Shown here: positions 8,664 to 17,671 of the stretch, piece after piece | How positions within the stretch are numbered: position 1 is the first letter of the stretch | Layout of the letters: each line of letters begins with the position of its first letter | Assembly (NCBI GenBank): GCA_963613665.1 | Contig: CAVEAL010000001.1 | Coordinates: 149,978-213,977, forward strand | Length of the DNA: 64,000 nucleotides | From: F23-B02 sp963613665 | GTDB lineage: Bacteria > Bacillota > Clostridia > Oscillospirales > Oscillospiraceae | Direction: 5' to 3' | Program-made: the position numbers and the translations under genes | The notes under the pieces: model-generated | What the model was told of the DNA's origin: nothing | Database searches by the model: none | Seen by the model: only the letters and a program-made list of their open reading frames with translations

Positions 8664-9977
8664 ATGATAAGGAAGAAAAGACTGATCGTGAATACGGCGC
8701 TTTTATCCGGGGCATCGCTTGTCATGAGCATTATCTCGATGGCGTTTCAGGTCTGGCTTGCCGGACGCATCGGCTCTGCGGGGATAGGGCTTTACCAGCT
8801 CGTAGTCTCGGTGTCGTTTCTGTGCACGACCTTCGCCGTCTCAGGCGTGAGGTTTGCGGCGACGCGGCTCGTTTCCGAGGAGATAGGCAGCGAGCGCACC
8901 GGCGGCATCGGCGCAGCCATGCACAGATGCTTTGCCTACAGCCTCGTTTTCGGTACGGCGGCATTTTTTCTCCTGCTCACGGGCGCGGAGGCGATCGGCT
9001 TTCTGTGGATAGGAGATGCGCGCACGGTAAGGGCGCTGCGCATCATGGCGTATGCGATGCCCATGGTGTCGCTCAGCTCGGCTGTGTCCGGCTATTTCAC
9101 CGCCTGCGGCCGCGTGTGGAAGCCGGCGCTCGTACATCTTTTCGAGCAGCTTCTGACCATTGCGCTCGTCGCATTTTTCCTCGCGCACTCACCCGCAGGA
9201 GATATAGAGAAAAACTGCGCAGCCGTTATGCTCGGCACAGTCTGCGGCGACGCGGTATCGCTTTTGATGATGCTGCTGTTTTATGTTACCGACAGAGGGC
9301 GGTACACCGGCTCCGCGCCCGGGCAGCTGCGGCTCACCTCGCGTATGCTGCACATTGCGCTGCCGCTTGCCTTCTCGGCATATGCGCGCTCGGCGCTGTC
9401 AACGCTCGAGCATCTTCTGGTGCCGCGCGGCCTGAAGGCTGCGGGCTTTTCCGCCGACAGGGCGCTGTCCGGCTACGGAACGATACAGGGCATGGTCATG
9501 CCGGTAATAGCGTTTCCGGCCTGCTTTCTGACGGCGCTCAGCGAGCTTATGATACCCGAGCTTACCGAGGCGCAGATGCGCGGCGAGCGCGATGAGATAC
9601 GTCGCACGGTGAGCTCACTTCTGAAAAAGGGAGCCGGCTATTCGCTTGCCGTCTCCCTTGTGATATTCGTTTTTGCCGACAGGCTCGGCATTGCAGTGTA
9701 TTCCTCTCCGGATGCGGGATATTTCCTGCGCCTGCTCGCGCCGCTTATCCCGATAATGTACACCGATATGCTCTGCGACGGCTGCCTGAAGGGACTGGGT
9801 CAGCAGATGTGGAACATGGGGATAAATATCCTCGACGCGCTGCTGGGTGTGCTGCTTGTATGGCGCGTGCTGCCGGTCTGCGCCCTCACGGGATATATCT
9901 GCATCATTTATTTTAATGAGTGTCTGAATTTTGCCCTCAGCATACTGCGGCTGCGGAAGATCATCAGGCCCTGTTAG
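8664..9977 (+). CDS. SpoVB/MurJ-like polysaccharide flippase
   Basis: About 437 residues, with roughly twelve to fourteen hydrophobic segments of the MVF/MATE-like lipid-linked oligosaccharide flippase superfamily. The opening GRIGSAGIGLYQLVVSV is typical of the SpoVB branch, whose members are needed for spore cortex peptidoglycan or move lipid-linked precursors across the membrane. The exact start is uncertain: ATG at 8664 gives a basic MIRKKR leader, an in-frame ATG at 8637 is possible, and none has a good ribosome site. The 3' end overlaps the convergent ribU gene by 14 bases. Confidence 0.8.
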   Translation: MIRKKRLIVNTALLSGASLVMSIISMAFQVWLAGRIGSAGIGLYQLVVSVSFLCTTFAVSGVRFAATRLVSEEIGSERTGGIGAAMHRCFAYSLVFGTAAFFLLLTGAEAIGFLWIGDARTVRALRIMAYAMPMVSLSSAVSGYFTACGRVWKPALVHLFEQLLTIALVAFFLAHSPAGDIEKNCAAVMLGTVCGDAVSLLMMLLFYVTDRGRYTGSAPGQLRLTSRMLHIALPLAFSAYARSALSTLEHLLVPRGLKAAGFSADRALSGYGTIQGMVMPVIAFPACFLTALSELMIPELTEAQMRGERDEIRRTVSSLLKKGAGYSLAVSLVIFVFADRLGIAVYSSPDAGYFLRLLAPLIPIMYTDMLCDGCLKGLGQQMWNMGINILDALLGVLLVWRVLPVCALTGYICIIYFNECLNFALSILRLRKIIRPC

Positions 9978-10716
9978 CTGCCCTGCGGTCGGCAAGCTTT
10001 TTATCGCCCTTGTGCAGCAGGGGGGATATGCGCTTGTACAGAAGCATGGTGAGCGCCGTCACGATAATGCCCTTTAAGAGGTTAAACGGCACGACGCAGA
10101 ACAGCACAAGCGTCGAAACGCTGTTTATCGCGGAGTTTATGTCGCTGCCCATCTTGATTATCGCCTCGAGCGGCATACCGAAAAGCTCGGCGAAGGTAGG
10201 CAGAAGATACACGGCGTTGAACAGGCTGCCGAACACGGTCATGACGAGCGTACCGGCTATCATGCCGATAAGAGCCGTGCGCTTGCCCTTTTTCATGTGA
10301 TAGATGCACGAGGCCGGGAGCACGAAGGAGCAGCCGACGACGAAGTTGGCAAAGTCGCCGACGAAAGCGGTGCTCGTTCCCTTGAACACGAGCTTTACGA
10401 CGATCTTGAGAAGCTCGGCGACCACACCGGCCACGGGGCCGAGATAGAAGGTGCAGATCATGATGGGGATCTCGCTCAGGTCGATCTCATAAAAGCTCGG
10501 CGCGAAGAACAGGGGGATCTCAATGAACATCAGAACGCCGGCCATTGCGGAAAAAATGGCCGTGTAGGCGAGAAAGTGCGTGCTGCCGAGCTTCTTGCGG
10601 TTTTTCATCACAAAGCGCTCGAACAGCAGCGCCAGTACGAACAGGGCTGCGAATATGCCGAGGCATTCAAGCACGAACGAAAGGTTTTCGCCCAGCTGAG
10701 AGATGAGTGTTGACAT
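9964..10716 (-). CDS. ribU: riboflavin ECF transporter substrate-binding subunit
   Basis: A 250-residue membrane S component of an energy-coupling factor transporter. It has about six hydrophobic segments and the DLSEIPIMICTFYLGPVAG region typical of the RibU branch. The assignment is strengthened by an FMN riboswitch directly upstream. The energizing EcfA/EcfT subunits are not in the window, as usual for group II ECF systems. The first 25 residues form an extra N-terminal helix and a basic stretch. The start has GGAGG eight bases upstream. Confidence 0.9.
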   Translation of the reverse strand: MSTLISQLGENLSFVLECLGIFAALFVLALLFERFVMKNRKKLGSTHFLAYTAIFSAMAGVLMFIEIPLFFAPSFYEIDLSEIPIMICTFYLGPVAGVVAELLKIVVKLVFKGTSTAFVGDFANFVVGCSFVLPASCIYHMKKGKRTALIGMIAGTLVMTVFGSLFNAVYLLPTFAELFGMPLEAIIKMGSDINSAINSVSTLVLFCVVPFNLLKGIIVTALTMLLYKRISPLLHKGDKKLADRRAANRA

Positions 10717-10729
10717 GGATATTACCTCC

Positions 10730-10771
10730 AAAATTAAAAAGTCGCCCGAAAGAAAATATCTTTCAGGCGAC
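10730..10771 (-). terminator. riboswitch-controlled terminator upstream of ribU
   Basis: GTCGCCTGAAAG pairs with CTTTCGGGCGAC on the minus strand, followed by TTTTTAATTTT. It lies between the FMN aptamer and the ribU ribosome site and is the likely expression platform: FMN binding would favour termination. Confidence 0.85.
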
Positions 10772-10790
10772 GCAAAAAATCAATGCGTAC

Positions 10791-10898
10791 ATCTTCTTCC
10801 ATCCAGACTATACTGTCGGTACCGGAATCACACCGGTTCATGCCCAAAAGGCTCGCGGACTATACCGCCGGTCGGGAAACGCTCCCTGCCCTGAAGAT
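10791..10898 (-). ncRNA. FMN riboswitch (RFN element)
   Basis: The minus strand shows the conserved RFN pieces in order: ATCTTCAGGGCAGGG, TTTCCCGACCGGCGGTATAG, CCGCGAGCC, a CATGA(A)CCGGTGTGATTCCGG arm, CCGACAGTATAGTCTGGATG and a closing GAAGAT that pairs with ATCTTC. This senses flavin mononucleotide and controls ribU transcription through the terminator just downstream. Confidence 0.96.
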
Positions 10899-10919
10899 AT
10901 CCTATTCGGTTGTGTCCTC

Positions 10920-10947
10920 ATTATAGCGCTGCCCGCGCAAATGTCAA
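10920..10947 (-). promoter_or_regulatory. promoter of the FMN riboswitch-ribU unit
   Basis: On the minus strand TTGACA (10942-10947) and TATAAT (10920-10925) are 16 bases apart, upstream of the RFN element. Confidence 0.85.
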
Positions 10948-10954
10948 TAGCCTT

Positions 10955-10983
10955 TTGACATTTTTCTCAACTTGCCGTACAAT
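10955..10983 (+). promoter_or_regulatory. promoter of the SLOG-family gene
   Basis: TTGACA at 10955-10960, a 17-base spacer and TACAAT at 10978-10983; divergent from and only 7 bases from the ribU promoter. Confidence 0.8.
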
Positions 10984-10999
10984 GGGAGACGGTGATGTT

Positions 11000-11500
11000 A
11001 TGGAATACGGAAAAAGCTGCTGCTTTTCCGGCCACAGGCCGTCGAAGCTGCCATGGGGATATGACGAGTCGGACCCGCGCTGCATGGAGTTCAAGGAAAA
11101 GCTCTTTGCGGTCGTCGGTGCCGTGTACGATTCGGGGATAAAGCACTTCATATGCGGCATGGCGCTCGGCTGCGATATGTACTGCGCCGAGACCGTCATA
11201 AAGCTCAAGAAAATGCATTCGGATATCACGCTTCAGGCCGCCGTGCCGTACAGGGGCCAGGCCGACGGCTGGAATGAGTATAATCGCCGCCGCTACGGGC
11301 GCATCATAGATAACTGCGACGAGGTGACGGTGCTTGCCGAAAGCTACAGTCCCGCCTGCATGGCGATACGCAACCGCTTTATGGTCGATAACTCGGACGT
11401 CCTCGTCGCCTGCTACGACGGCATGAGCGGCGGAACGTGGAACACCATCCGCTATGCGCGGAAAAAGGATATAGAGGTAATCCAATTGCCTGTTGAATAG
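11000..11500 (+). CDS. SLOG family protein (YpsA/DUF1273-like)
   Basis: A 166-residue Rossmann-like protein of the SLOG superfamily, which includes YpsA and the DNA-processing DprA fold and is thought to bind nucleotides or nucleotide-derived ligands. It begins with CCFSGHRPSKLPWGY and carries GMALGCDMYCAE and GMSGGTWNT, the glycine-rich segments of the family. The cellular role is unknown. GGGAG lies 11 bases before the ATG. Confidence 0.78.
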   Translation: MEYGKSCCFSGHRPSKLPWGYDESDPRCMEFKEKLFAVVGAVYDSGIKHFICGMALGCDMYCAETVIKLKKMHSDITLQAAVPYRGQADGWNEYNRRRYGRIIDNCDEVTVLAESYSPACMAIRNRFMVDNSDVLVACYDGMSGGTWNTIRYARKKDIEVIQLPVE

Positions 11501-11501
11501 C

Positions 11502-11535
11502 AAAAAAGACACCACACCGCGTGGCGTCTTTTTTT
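11502..11535 (+). terminator. bidirectional terminator between convergent genes
   Basis: GACaCCAC pairs with GTGGcGTC around ACCGC, flanked by AAAAAA and TTTTTTT. Confidence 0.85.
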
Positions 11536-12175
11536 ATTTCGTCAGATATTCGTACAGATCGTCCGCGTCCTCGGCGACGTATACGGCACCCTCGGCTTCA
11601 AGCTCGCCCGGCTCTGCGTAGCCGAAGCGCACGCCGACGCAGGCAACGCCGCACTTTTTCGCGCCGATGACGTCATACTTTCGGTCGCCTACCATGACGG
11701 CCTCGCCGGGAGAGATGCCGAACCGGGACAGGGCATACTCTATGACCTCCCACTTCTTGCCGCGCGTTCCGTCGAACTCAGAGCCGCAGACGAGGTCAAA
11801 ATCGCCCTGCATATCGTATTTTTCGAGTATTTTCTGCGCAAATACACGCGGCTTGCTGGTCGCAACCGCGATGCGTATGCCCTTTGCGTGAAGCCTTCCC
11901 ATCAGCTCGTGCATTCCGGGGAAGGGGGAACATTCGGCCCAGCCGGTGGGCGTGTAGCGCTCGCGGTAAAATTCAACGGCTCTGTTCGCCTGCTCGGGGC
12001 TCATGTCATAGCGCAGGGCGAACATCTCGTCAAGCGGCGGTCCGGCAAAGCACATGAGATCCTTCAGCTCGGCCTCAATGCCCATTTTGCCAAGCGCGTA
12101 CTGCACGCTTTTTGTTATGCCCTCGGCAGAGTCGAAAACCGTGCCGTCAAAATCAAATAGAACGTAATTCTTCAT
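11534..12175 (-). CDS. HAD-superfamily phosphatase (phosphoglycolate phosphatase-like)
   Basis: A 213-residue haloacid-dehalogenase hydrolase. Motif I is FDFDGTVFDS with the catalytic aspartates, motif II is VATSKP, and motif III/IV is around MVGDRKYDVIGAK. The helical cap after motif I matches the Gph/PPaX subfamily, which removes phosphate from phosphoglycolate, pyrophosphate or related small molecules. The substrate cannot be read from sequence. The start at 12175 has GAGGTG about seven bases upstream. Confidence 0.82.
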   Translation of the reverse strand: MKNYVLFDFDGTVFDSAEGITKSVQYALGKMGIEAELKDLMCFAGPPLDEMFALRYDMSPEQANRAVEFYRERYTPTGWAECSPFPGMHELMGRLHAKGIRIAVATSKPRVFAQKILEKYDMQGDFDLVCGSEFDGTRGKKWEVIEYALSRFGISPGEAVMVGDRKYDVIGAKKCGVACVGVRFGYAEPGELEAEGAVYVAEDADDLYEYLTK

Positions 12176-12217
12176 TGTTCCCACCTCGATGCGGATATTT
12201 TGCTTTACGAGACTACA

Positions 12218-12246
12218 GTTTAACATTGATTTAAGTATTCTGTCAA
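12218..12246 (-). promoter_or_regulatory. candidate promoter of the HAD gene
   Basis: On the minus strand TTGACA (12241-12246) is followed 17 bases later by TTAAAC (12218-12223); the -10 box is weak. Confidence 0.45.
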
Positions 12247-12250
12247 TTAA

Positions 12251-12268
12251 CAGTGTAAAATAACACTG
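12251..12268. promoter_or_regulatory. inverted repeat between HAD and recJ promoters
   Basis: CAGTGT and ACACTG are separated by six bases, placed between the two divergent promoters. It may bind a regulator; no candidate regulator is adjacent. Confidence 0.35.
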
Positions 12269-12274
12269 CAATAC

Positions 12275-12303
12275 TTGATAAACGGCGGAGATTTTGTTAT
12301 TAT
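12275..12303 (+). promoter_or_regulatory. promoter of the recJ-relA operon
   Basis: TTGATA at 12275-12280, a 17-base spacer and TATTAT at 12298-12303. Confidence 0.6.
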
Positions 12304-12344
12304 AAAGTATTATTAAAATAATTTGATTGAAGCAGTGTTTGTTG

Positions 12345-14360
12345 ATGTATTACAGTAAGTGGAAAATAAAAGAATGTCCGGCAGATAAGCTGAAAATGTT
12401 CGAGGATGCGGGCTGCCCTGCGCTGCTGGCTGCGATGCTTGCGGTGCGCGGGATAGAGAGCGTACAGGGGGCAAAGCAATTCCTTGACGGCGGCGCGGAG
12501 CTTCTGTGCGATGCGCGGCTGATGAAGGACATGGACAAGGCTGTTGCGAGGATAAAGCGCGCTCTGACCATACGCGAAACGGTGGCCGTTTACGGCGACT
12601 ACGACGTTGACGGCATAACCTCGACCTGCCTTCTGACCGACTGGCTGCGCTCACGCGGGCTGGTGTGCTATCCGTATATCCCCGACCGTATCGGCGAAGG
12701 CTACGGCATAAACAGCGCGGCGATAGACAAGCTGCGGCAGAAGGGCGTGAGCCTCATCATAAGCGTTGACTGCGGAATAACCGCCGCGGCCGAGGCCGAG
12801 CATGCAAAGGAGGCCGGCGTCGATCTTATCATAACCGACCATCACGAGTGCCGTGAGCAGACGATACCCGACGCAGTTGCGGTCATCGACCCCAAGCAGG
12901 ACGACTGCCCGTATCCCAATAAGGACCTTGCCGGCGTCGGCGTTGCTATGAAGCTCGTGTGCGCAGTCGAGGGCAAGAGCGAGGAGATAGTCGAGCGCTA
13001 TGCCGATCTTGTGTCCATAGGGACCGTCGCGGACGTCGTTCCGCTCACGGGAGAGAACAGGTATATCGTCCGCAGGGGACTTGAAAAGCTGGCAAATCCC
13101 TCGCGCCCCGGCATAGCGGCTCTGCTGCGCGAGTCCGGCGCGTCGGAGAGGAAGATATCCTCCTCGACCATCGGCTTTTCGCTTGCCCCGCGCCTCAACG
13201 CGGCAGGAAGGCTCGGCGAGGTATCCGTTGCGGGAAAGCTCCTCATGACGCGCGATAAGCGTGAGGCAGATGCGCTTGCCGGTCAGCTGTGCGAGCTCAA
13301 CCGCCGCCGCCAGCACCTTGAAACGGAGATCTGGGACGACGCCTCCGGCATGATGGACGGCAAGACGCCGCAGAGCCCGATCGTTCTTGCAAGCGAGAAG
13401 TGGCATCAGGGCGTTATCGGCATCGCGGCCTCAAAGCTTGCCGAGCAGTATTCAAGGCCGACTATCATGATCTGCCTTGACGGCGACAAGGGCAAGGGCT
13501 CCTGCCGCAGCTACGGCGGCTTCAATCTCTTTGACGCCTTGTCGGCCTGCTCGGAATATCTTGAGGGCTTCGGCGGCCACGCTCTTGCGGCGGGACTTAA
13601 TATAAAGCGTGACAAGCTCAGGCAGTTCTGTCTTGCTTTCAGCGAATATTATGAGAACAATAAGCCCACGGAGGCTCCGACGCTCAACTGCGATATCAGG
13701 ATAAGCGACCCGGGCGTGCTGGATATGCAGGGCGTCGCTGCGCTCTCGCGGCTCGAGCCATACGGCAGCGGCAATCCCAAGCCGACTCTGTGCATCATCG
13801 GTGCAAGGCTCGACAAGATAACGCCAATCGGCGGCGGAAAGCACCTGCGCCTCGGCATAAGCTTCAAGGGCAAGGACTTCGAGTGCGTGTTCTTTTCGCA
13901 CAGCGAAGCCGAGCTCGGGCTCAGAGCCGGCGACAGGGTCGATATTGCGTTCACTCCGCAGATAAACGAGTTCAGACTGCGGCGCAGCGTGCAGCTTCAG
14001 ATAACGGAGATACGCAGGCACGATCCCAAGCCGCTGTGCGGCATGATCCTCGATGAGCAGATGCCGGAGAAGGAGGCTGCGCCCTACTGTCCGGACCGCG
14101 GAGCCTTTATAAAGGCATGGCGCAGATTGCAGGCGCTCGGCGGCTGCGTCGCAACGGATGTTGACGGCATAATAAGCCAGTGCCCGCACGGCCTTGAGCC
14201 GGAGCGCTTCTGCATATGCCTGCGCGTCCTGTGCGAGCTCGGTCTGCTGCGCCCGGACAGCACCGGCTCGGTGTTCGGCGCGCGGATAGTTTCCGGCAGC
14301 GCGAAGGTCAATCTTGAAAGCTCGGAGCTTATAAAACGCCTGAAAGCGAGAAGGTCATAA
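12345..14360 (+). CDS. recJ: single-stranded-DNA-specific exonuclease RecJ
   Basis: A 671-residue 5'-3' exonuclease for single-stranded DNA acting in recombination and mismatch repair. The phosphoesterase motifs are clear: YGDYDVDG, VDCGI, TDHHE (the DHH triad) and the DHHA1 motif GFGGHALAAGL; an OB-like domain and extra C-terminal region follow. The ATG at 12345 is chosen over a TTG 18 bases upstream, though neither has a strong ribosome site. The stop overlaps the relA start (TAATG), so it heads the operon with relA, dtd and an MBL hydrolase, a common Clostridia arrangement. Confidence 0.93.
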   Translation: MYYSKWKIKECPADKLKMFEDAGCPALLAAMLAVRGIESVQGAKQFLDGGAELLCDARLMKDMDKAVARIKRALTIRETVAVYGDYDVDGITSTCLLTDWLRSRGLVCYPYIPDRIGEGYGINSAAIDKLRQKGVSLIISVDCGITAAAEAEHAKEAGVDLIITDHHECREQTIPDAVAVIDPKQDDCPYPNKDLAGVGVAMKLVCAVEGKSEEIVERYADLVSIGTVADVVPLTGENRYIVRRGLEKLANPSRPGIAALLRESGASERKISSSTIGFSLAPRLNAAGRLGEVSVAGKLLMTRDKREADALAGQLCELNRRRQHLETEIWDDASGMMDGKTPQSPIVLASEKWHQGVIGIAASKLAEQYSRPTIMICLDGDKGKGSCRSYGGFNLFDALSACSEYLEGFGGHALAAGLNIKRDKLRQFCLAFSEYYENNKPTEAPTLNCDIRISDPGVLDMQGVAALSRLEPYGSGNPKPTLCIIGARLDKITPIGGGKHLRLGISFKGKDFECVFFSHSEAELGLRAGDRVDIAFTPQINEFRLRRSVQLQITEIRRHDPKPLCGMILDEQMPEKEAAPYCPDRGAFIKAWRRLQALGGCVATDVDGIISQCPHGLEPERFCICLRVLCELGLLRPDSTGSVFGARIVSGSAKVNLESSELIKRLKARRS

Positions 14361-16600
14361 TGTCAGACATTGAAAACAGAAAACTTGACCCGGACGAGAT
14401 GTTTGCCGCATTGAGCAAAAAAATCTCCGACAGCGGAATGGATATGGATATGGGCAGAATAGATGCCGCCTACCGCATGGCAAAGCTTGCCCACACGGGA
14501 CAGCTGCGCAAGGACGGCTCGCCCTACGTCACCCATTGCGTCGCGGCTGCGGATATTGCCGCCGATATGGGGCTTGACGAGGACTCTATAGTCGCGGCGC
14601 TGCTGCACGATGTTATAGAGGACACCGATCTTACGCACAGCGACATTGCAAAGCAGTTCGGCGAGCCGGTCGCAAATATCGTCGAGGGCGTCACGAAGCT
14701 CACGCGCGTGCAGTACACCAGCAAGGAAGACGAGCAGATGGAGAACCTGCGCAAGATGCTCATGGCCATGGCCAAGGATATACGCGTCATTCTCATAAAG
14801 ATCGCCGACCGCCTGCACAATATGCGCACCATGGCCTATCAGACCGAGGAAAAGCAGCGTCAGAAATCGCTGGAGACGATGGAGATATATGCCCCCATCG
14901 CGCACAGGCTCGGTATGCAGAGAGCCAAGTGGGAGCTGGAGGATCTGGCGCTCATGTACCTCGATCCGGCGGGCTATAAGGAGATAACCGACACACTCAA
15001 CGACCGCATGGATACGCTCAAAAGCTTTATGTCCACCGTTGAGACGAAGATAAAAAAGCGCCTCGAGGATGAGGGACTCCAGGTCACGGTCTACAGCCGC
15101 ATAAAGCATATTTACAGCATTTATCGCAAAATGTATGCGCAGAAGCTCGATATCAATGGTATATTTGACCTGTGCGCATTCCGCGTCATCGTCGATACGA
15201 TCCCCGACTGCTACAACGTGCTGGGCATCATCCACGATATGTTCAAGCCCGTGCCCGGCAGGTTCAAGGACTATATCTCCACGCCAAAGCCGAATATGTA
15301 CCAGAGCGTTCACACGACGGTCATAGGCTCCGAGGGCATACCCTTCGAGGTGCAGATACGCACATGGGAAATGCACCGAACCGCCGAATACGGCATCGCG
15401 GCGCACTGGAAATATAAGATAGGCTCGGCGGCGGATGCGGTCGTTAAGGAGGGCGACGAGGAGAAATTCGCGTGGGTAAGGCGCCTGCTGGAGAGTCAGC
15501 AGGAATCGGACGCAACGGACTTTTTCCACAATCTCAAGATCGACATGTTTGCCGACGAGGTGTTCGTGTTCTCGCCCAAGGGCGACGTCATAAACCTCCC
15601 GGCGGGAGCCACGCCCATAGATTTTGCCTACAGCATTCACTCGGCCGTCGGCAACAGCATGATAGGCGCATCCGTAAACGGCAGGATCGTAAACTTCGAC
15701 TATGTTCTGCAAAACGGCGATATCGTCGAGGTCAGAACGTCAAAAAGCGCTGCCGGACCGAGCCGCGACTGGCTGAATATCGCAAAGAGCGGCTCTGCGC
15801 GCACGAAGATAAAGCAGTGGTTCAAGAAGGAGCGCCGCGAGGAGAATATCGAGCGCGGCCGCACGATGTTCGAGTCCGAGCTCAAGAACAAGGGCCTGCG
15901 CATGGAGGATATCTGCGATGAGGAGGTGCTGCCGCAGCTTCTCAAGAAGGTAGCCTACACGAGCCTTGACGAGATGTACGCCGCCATAGGCTATGGAGGC
16001 ATGGCGGCGACAAGGGCGGTAAACCGCATGAAGGACGAGCTTGCGCGTCTGCACCACGCAAGCGGTAAGAAAACCGTGCTCGAAAAGGTCACGGAGGCCG
16101 CCGAGCGCCGCGAACAGCAGGCTCAGAAAAAGGTCAAGCCCGTCCACGGCGTTCTGGTCGAGGGACTGGACAACTGTCTTATAAAATTCTCGCGCTGCTG
16201 CACGCCCATCCCCGGCGACGACATAGTCGGCTATATAACGCGCGGTCAGGGCGTATCGATCCACCGCACGGACTGCGAAAACTATGCACGGCGCGAATTC
16301 AAGCCCGAGGATATAGGCCGCTGGATAAGCGTGAGCTGGGCAGACGAGATAAAGGAAAACTACGCAACGGCGATAACGGTCGTCTCGCGCGAGCGCAGCG
16401 GACTTATCATGGATATAGCGTCTATATTCAACACGCTCAATACCAAGGTGCGCACGATAAATGCGCGCGATACAGGAGATAAATCGATAGTCAATATAAC
16501 GCTCGAAACGGGTGGCATAGACGAGCTGCGCACGGTCGTGAACCGTATAAGCGCGCTGCCCGGCGTTGTTGAGGTAAAAAGAAACGGAGGCAGAAGATGA
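14360..16600 (+). CDS. relA: bifunctional (p)ppGpp synthetase/hydrolase
   Basis: A 746-residue long RelA/SpoT homologue that makes and degrades the stringent-response alarmones pppGpp and ppGpp. The N-terminal HD hydrolase is intact, with H59 and H83-D84 in LLHDVIEDT. The synthetase domain has the GRFKDYISTPKPN(M)YQS region. A TGS domain follows (VFSPKGDVINLPAGATPIDF), then a zinc-finger-like segment with CCTPIPGD, and an ACT domain at the C-terminus. It overlaps recJ by one base and dtd by four, so it is translated as part of an operon. Confidence 0.95.
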   Translation: MSDIENRKLDPDEMFAALSKKISDSGMDMDMGRIDAAYRMAKLAHTGQLRKDGSPYVTHCVAAADIAADMGLDEDSIVAALLHDVIEDTDLTHSDIAKQFGEPVANIVEGVTKLTRVQYTSKEDEQMENLRKMLMAMAKDIRVILIKIADRLHNMRTMAYQTEEKQRQKSLETMEIYAPIAHRLGMQRAKWELEDLALMYLDPAGYKEITDTLNDRMDTLKSFMSTVETKIKKRLEDEGLQVTVYSRIKHIYSIYRKMYAQKLDINGIFDLCAFRVIVDTIPDCYNVLGIIHDMFKPVPGRFKDYISTPKPNMYQSVHTTVIGSEGIPFEVQIRTWEMHRTAEYGIAAHWKYKIGSAADAVVKEGDEEKFAWVRRLLESQQESDATDFFHNLKIDMFADEVFVFSPKGDVINLPAGATPIDFAYSIHSAVGNSMIGASVNGRIVNFDYVLQNGDIVEVRTSKSAAGPSRDWLNIAKSGSARTKIKQWFKKERREENIERGRTMFESELKNKGLRMEDICDEEVLPQLLKKVAYTSLDEMYAAIGYGGMAATRAVNRMKDELARLHHASGKKTVLEKVTEAAERREQQAQKKVKPVHGVLVEGLDNCLIKFSRCCTPIPGDDIVGYITRGQGVSIHRTDCENYARREFKPEDIGRWISVSWADEIKENYATAITVVSRERSGLIMDIASIFNTLNTKVRTINARDTGDKSIVNITLETGGIDELRTVVNRISALPGVVEVKRNGGRR

Positions 16601-17040
16601 GAGCTGTTTTAACGAGAGTGGACAGCGCCTCGGTAGCGATAGGCGGCGAGGTTAAAAGCAGGATAGGCAAGGGGTTTCTGATCCTGCTGGGTGTCCATGA
16701 AGACGATGAAGAAAAGGAAGCGGTGAAGATCGCCGACAAGATCTGCGGACTGAGGATATTCGAGGACGAGGCGGGGAAGATGAACGTAAATCCTGCCGAC
16801 GCGGGAGCGCAGCTTCTCATAATAAGCCAGTTCACGCTTTTTGCCGACTGCAGATCGCGCCGCCCCGGTTTTTCAAAGGCGGCCCGCCCGGAAAAGGCCA
16901 TACCGCTGTATGAAAAGGTCATAGCCGAATGCCGCGCGCGCGGCTTTGAGGTCGGAACGGGCGAGTTCGGCGCGGAAATGAAGGTCGAATCCGTAAACGA
17001 CGGTCCCGTGACCATAATTCTTGACACTAAGGAGCTTTGA
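16597..17040 (+). CDS. dtd: D-aminoacyl-tRNA deacylase
   Basis: A 147-residue editing enzyme that hydrolyses D-amino acids and glycine mischarged onto tRNA. The SQFTLFADCRSRRPGFSKAA motif and the C-terminal NDGPVT (Gly-cisPro) motif that reads chirality are both intact. It overlaps relA by four bases (ATGA); the rel-dtd pair is conserved in many Firmicutes. Confidence 0.93.
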   Translation: MRAVLTRVDSASVAIGGEVKSRIGKGFLILLGVHEDDEEKEAVKIADKICGLRIFEDEAGKMNVNPADAGAQLLIISQFTLFADCRSRRPGFSKAARPEKAIPLYEKVIAECRARGFEVGTGEFGAEMKVESVNDGPVTIILDTKEL

Positions 17041-17042
17041 GA

Positions 17043-17657
17043 ATGAATATAAAAACCCTGCCCGTCGGTCAGCTTGAGACCAACTGCTACGTTGTCATAA
17101 ACGAGGAAACTCTCGAGTGCGTGGTCATAGACCCCGGCGACGAGAGCAACACCATAATGGATTATATTGAGTCGAATAAGCTCAGATGCAGGGCCGTCAT
17201 GCTTACACACGGTCACTTTGACCATGTAGGAGCGGTCAACGCCATTGCGGAGGAGACCGGCTGTCCCGTCTATATAAATCCGCGCGACGAGGGCTATAAG
17301 ATCGGCATGAGCGGCATGATGTTCAAGCTCCCGGCAGGCGGAAAATATTACGACGACGGCGACACGGTCACCGAGGCCGGACTCAGCTTCAAGGTCATTG
17401 CAACTCCGGGACACACGCCCGGCGGCGTGAGCCTTATCTGCGAAAACGCACTGTTTGTGGGCGATACGCTGTTTCGCGGAAGCTGCGGCAGGACTGACCT
17501 TCCCGGCGGCGATACCGAGACCGAGATGCGCTCGCTTAAAAAGCTCTGTGAGCTCCCCGGCGACTACGAGGTCTATCCCGGACACATGGACGGCACGACG
17601 CTCGAGCGTGAGCGCCGCTTCAATTACTATTGCCGTGAGGCGATGGCAAACTACTGA
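17043..17657 (+). CDS. MBL-fold metallo-hydrolase (glyoxalase II-like, YcbL type)
   Basis: A 204-residue metallo-beta-lactamase fold hydrolase. The metal motif THGHFDHVG gives HxHxDH, and later ligands lie in TPGHTPGG and VGDTLF and YPGHMDGT. Its length fits the short YcbL branch lacking the glutathione-binding C-terminal domain, so hydrolysis of S-lactoylglutathione is not assured; other small thioesters are possible. GGAG lies eight bases upstream of the ATG. Operon position after dtd is common in Clostridia. Confidence 0.85.
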   Translation: MNIKTLPVGQLETNCYVVINEETLECVVIDPGDESNTIMDYIESNKLRCRAVMLTHGHFDHVGAVNAIAEETGCPVYINPRDEGYKIGMSGMMFKLPAGGKYYDDGDTVTEAGLSFKVIATPGHTPGGVSLICENALFVGDTLFRGSCGRTDLPGGDTETEMRSLKKLCELPGDYEVYPGHMDGTTLERERRFNYYCREAMANY

Positions 17658-17671
17658 CTACGGAGAAAGCG

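Noticed and set aside
14363..15712. 449-residue minus-strand frame opposite relA
   Set aside because: No family-like sequence; it mirrors the relA gene and is a G+C-rich shadow frame.
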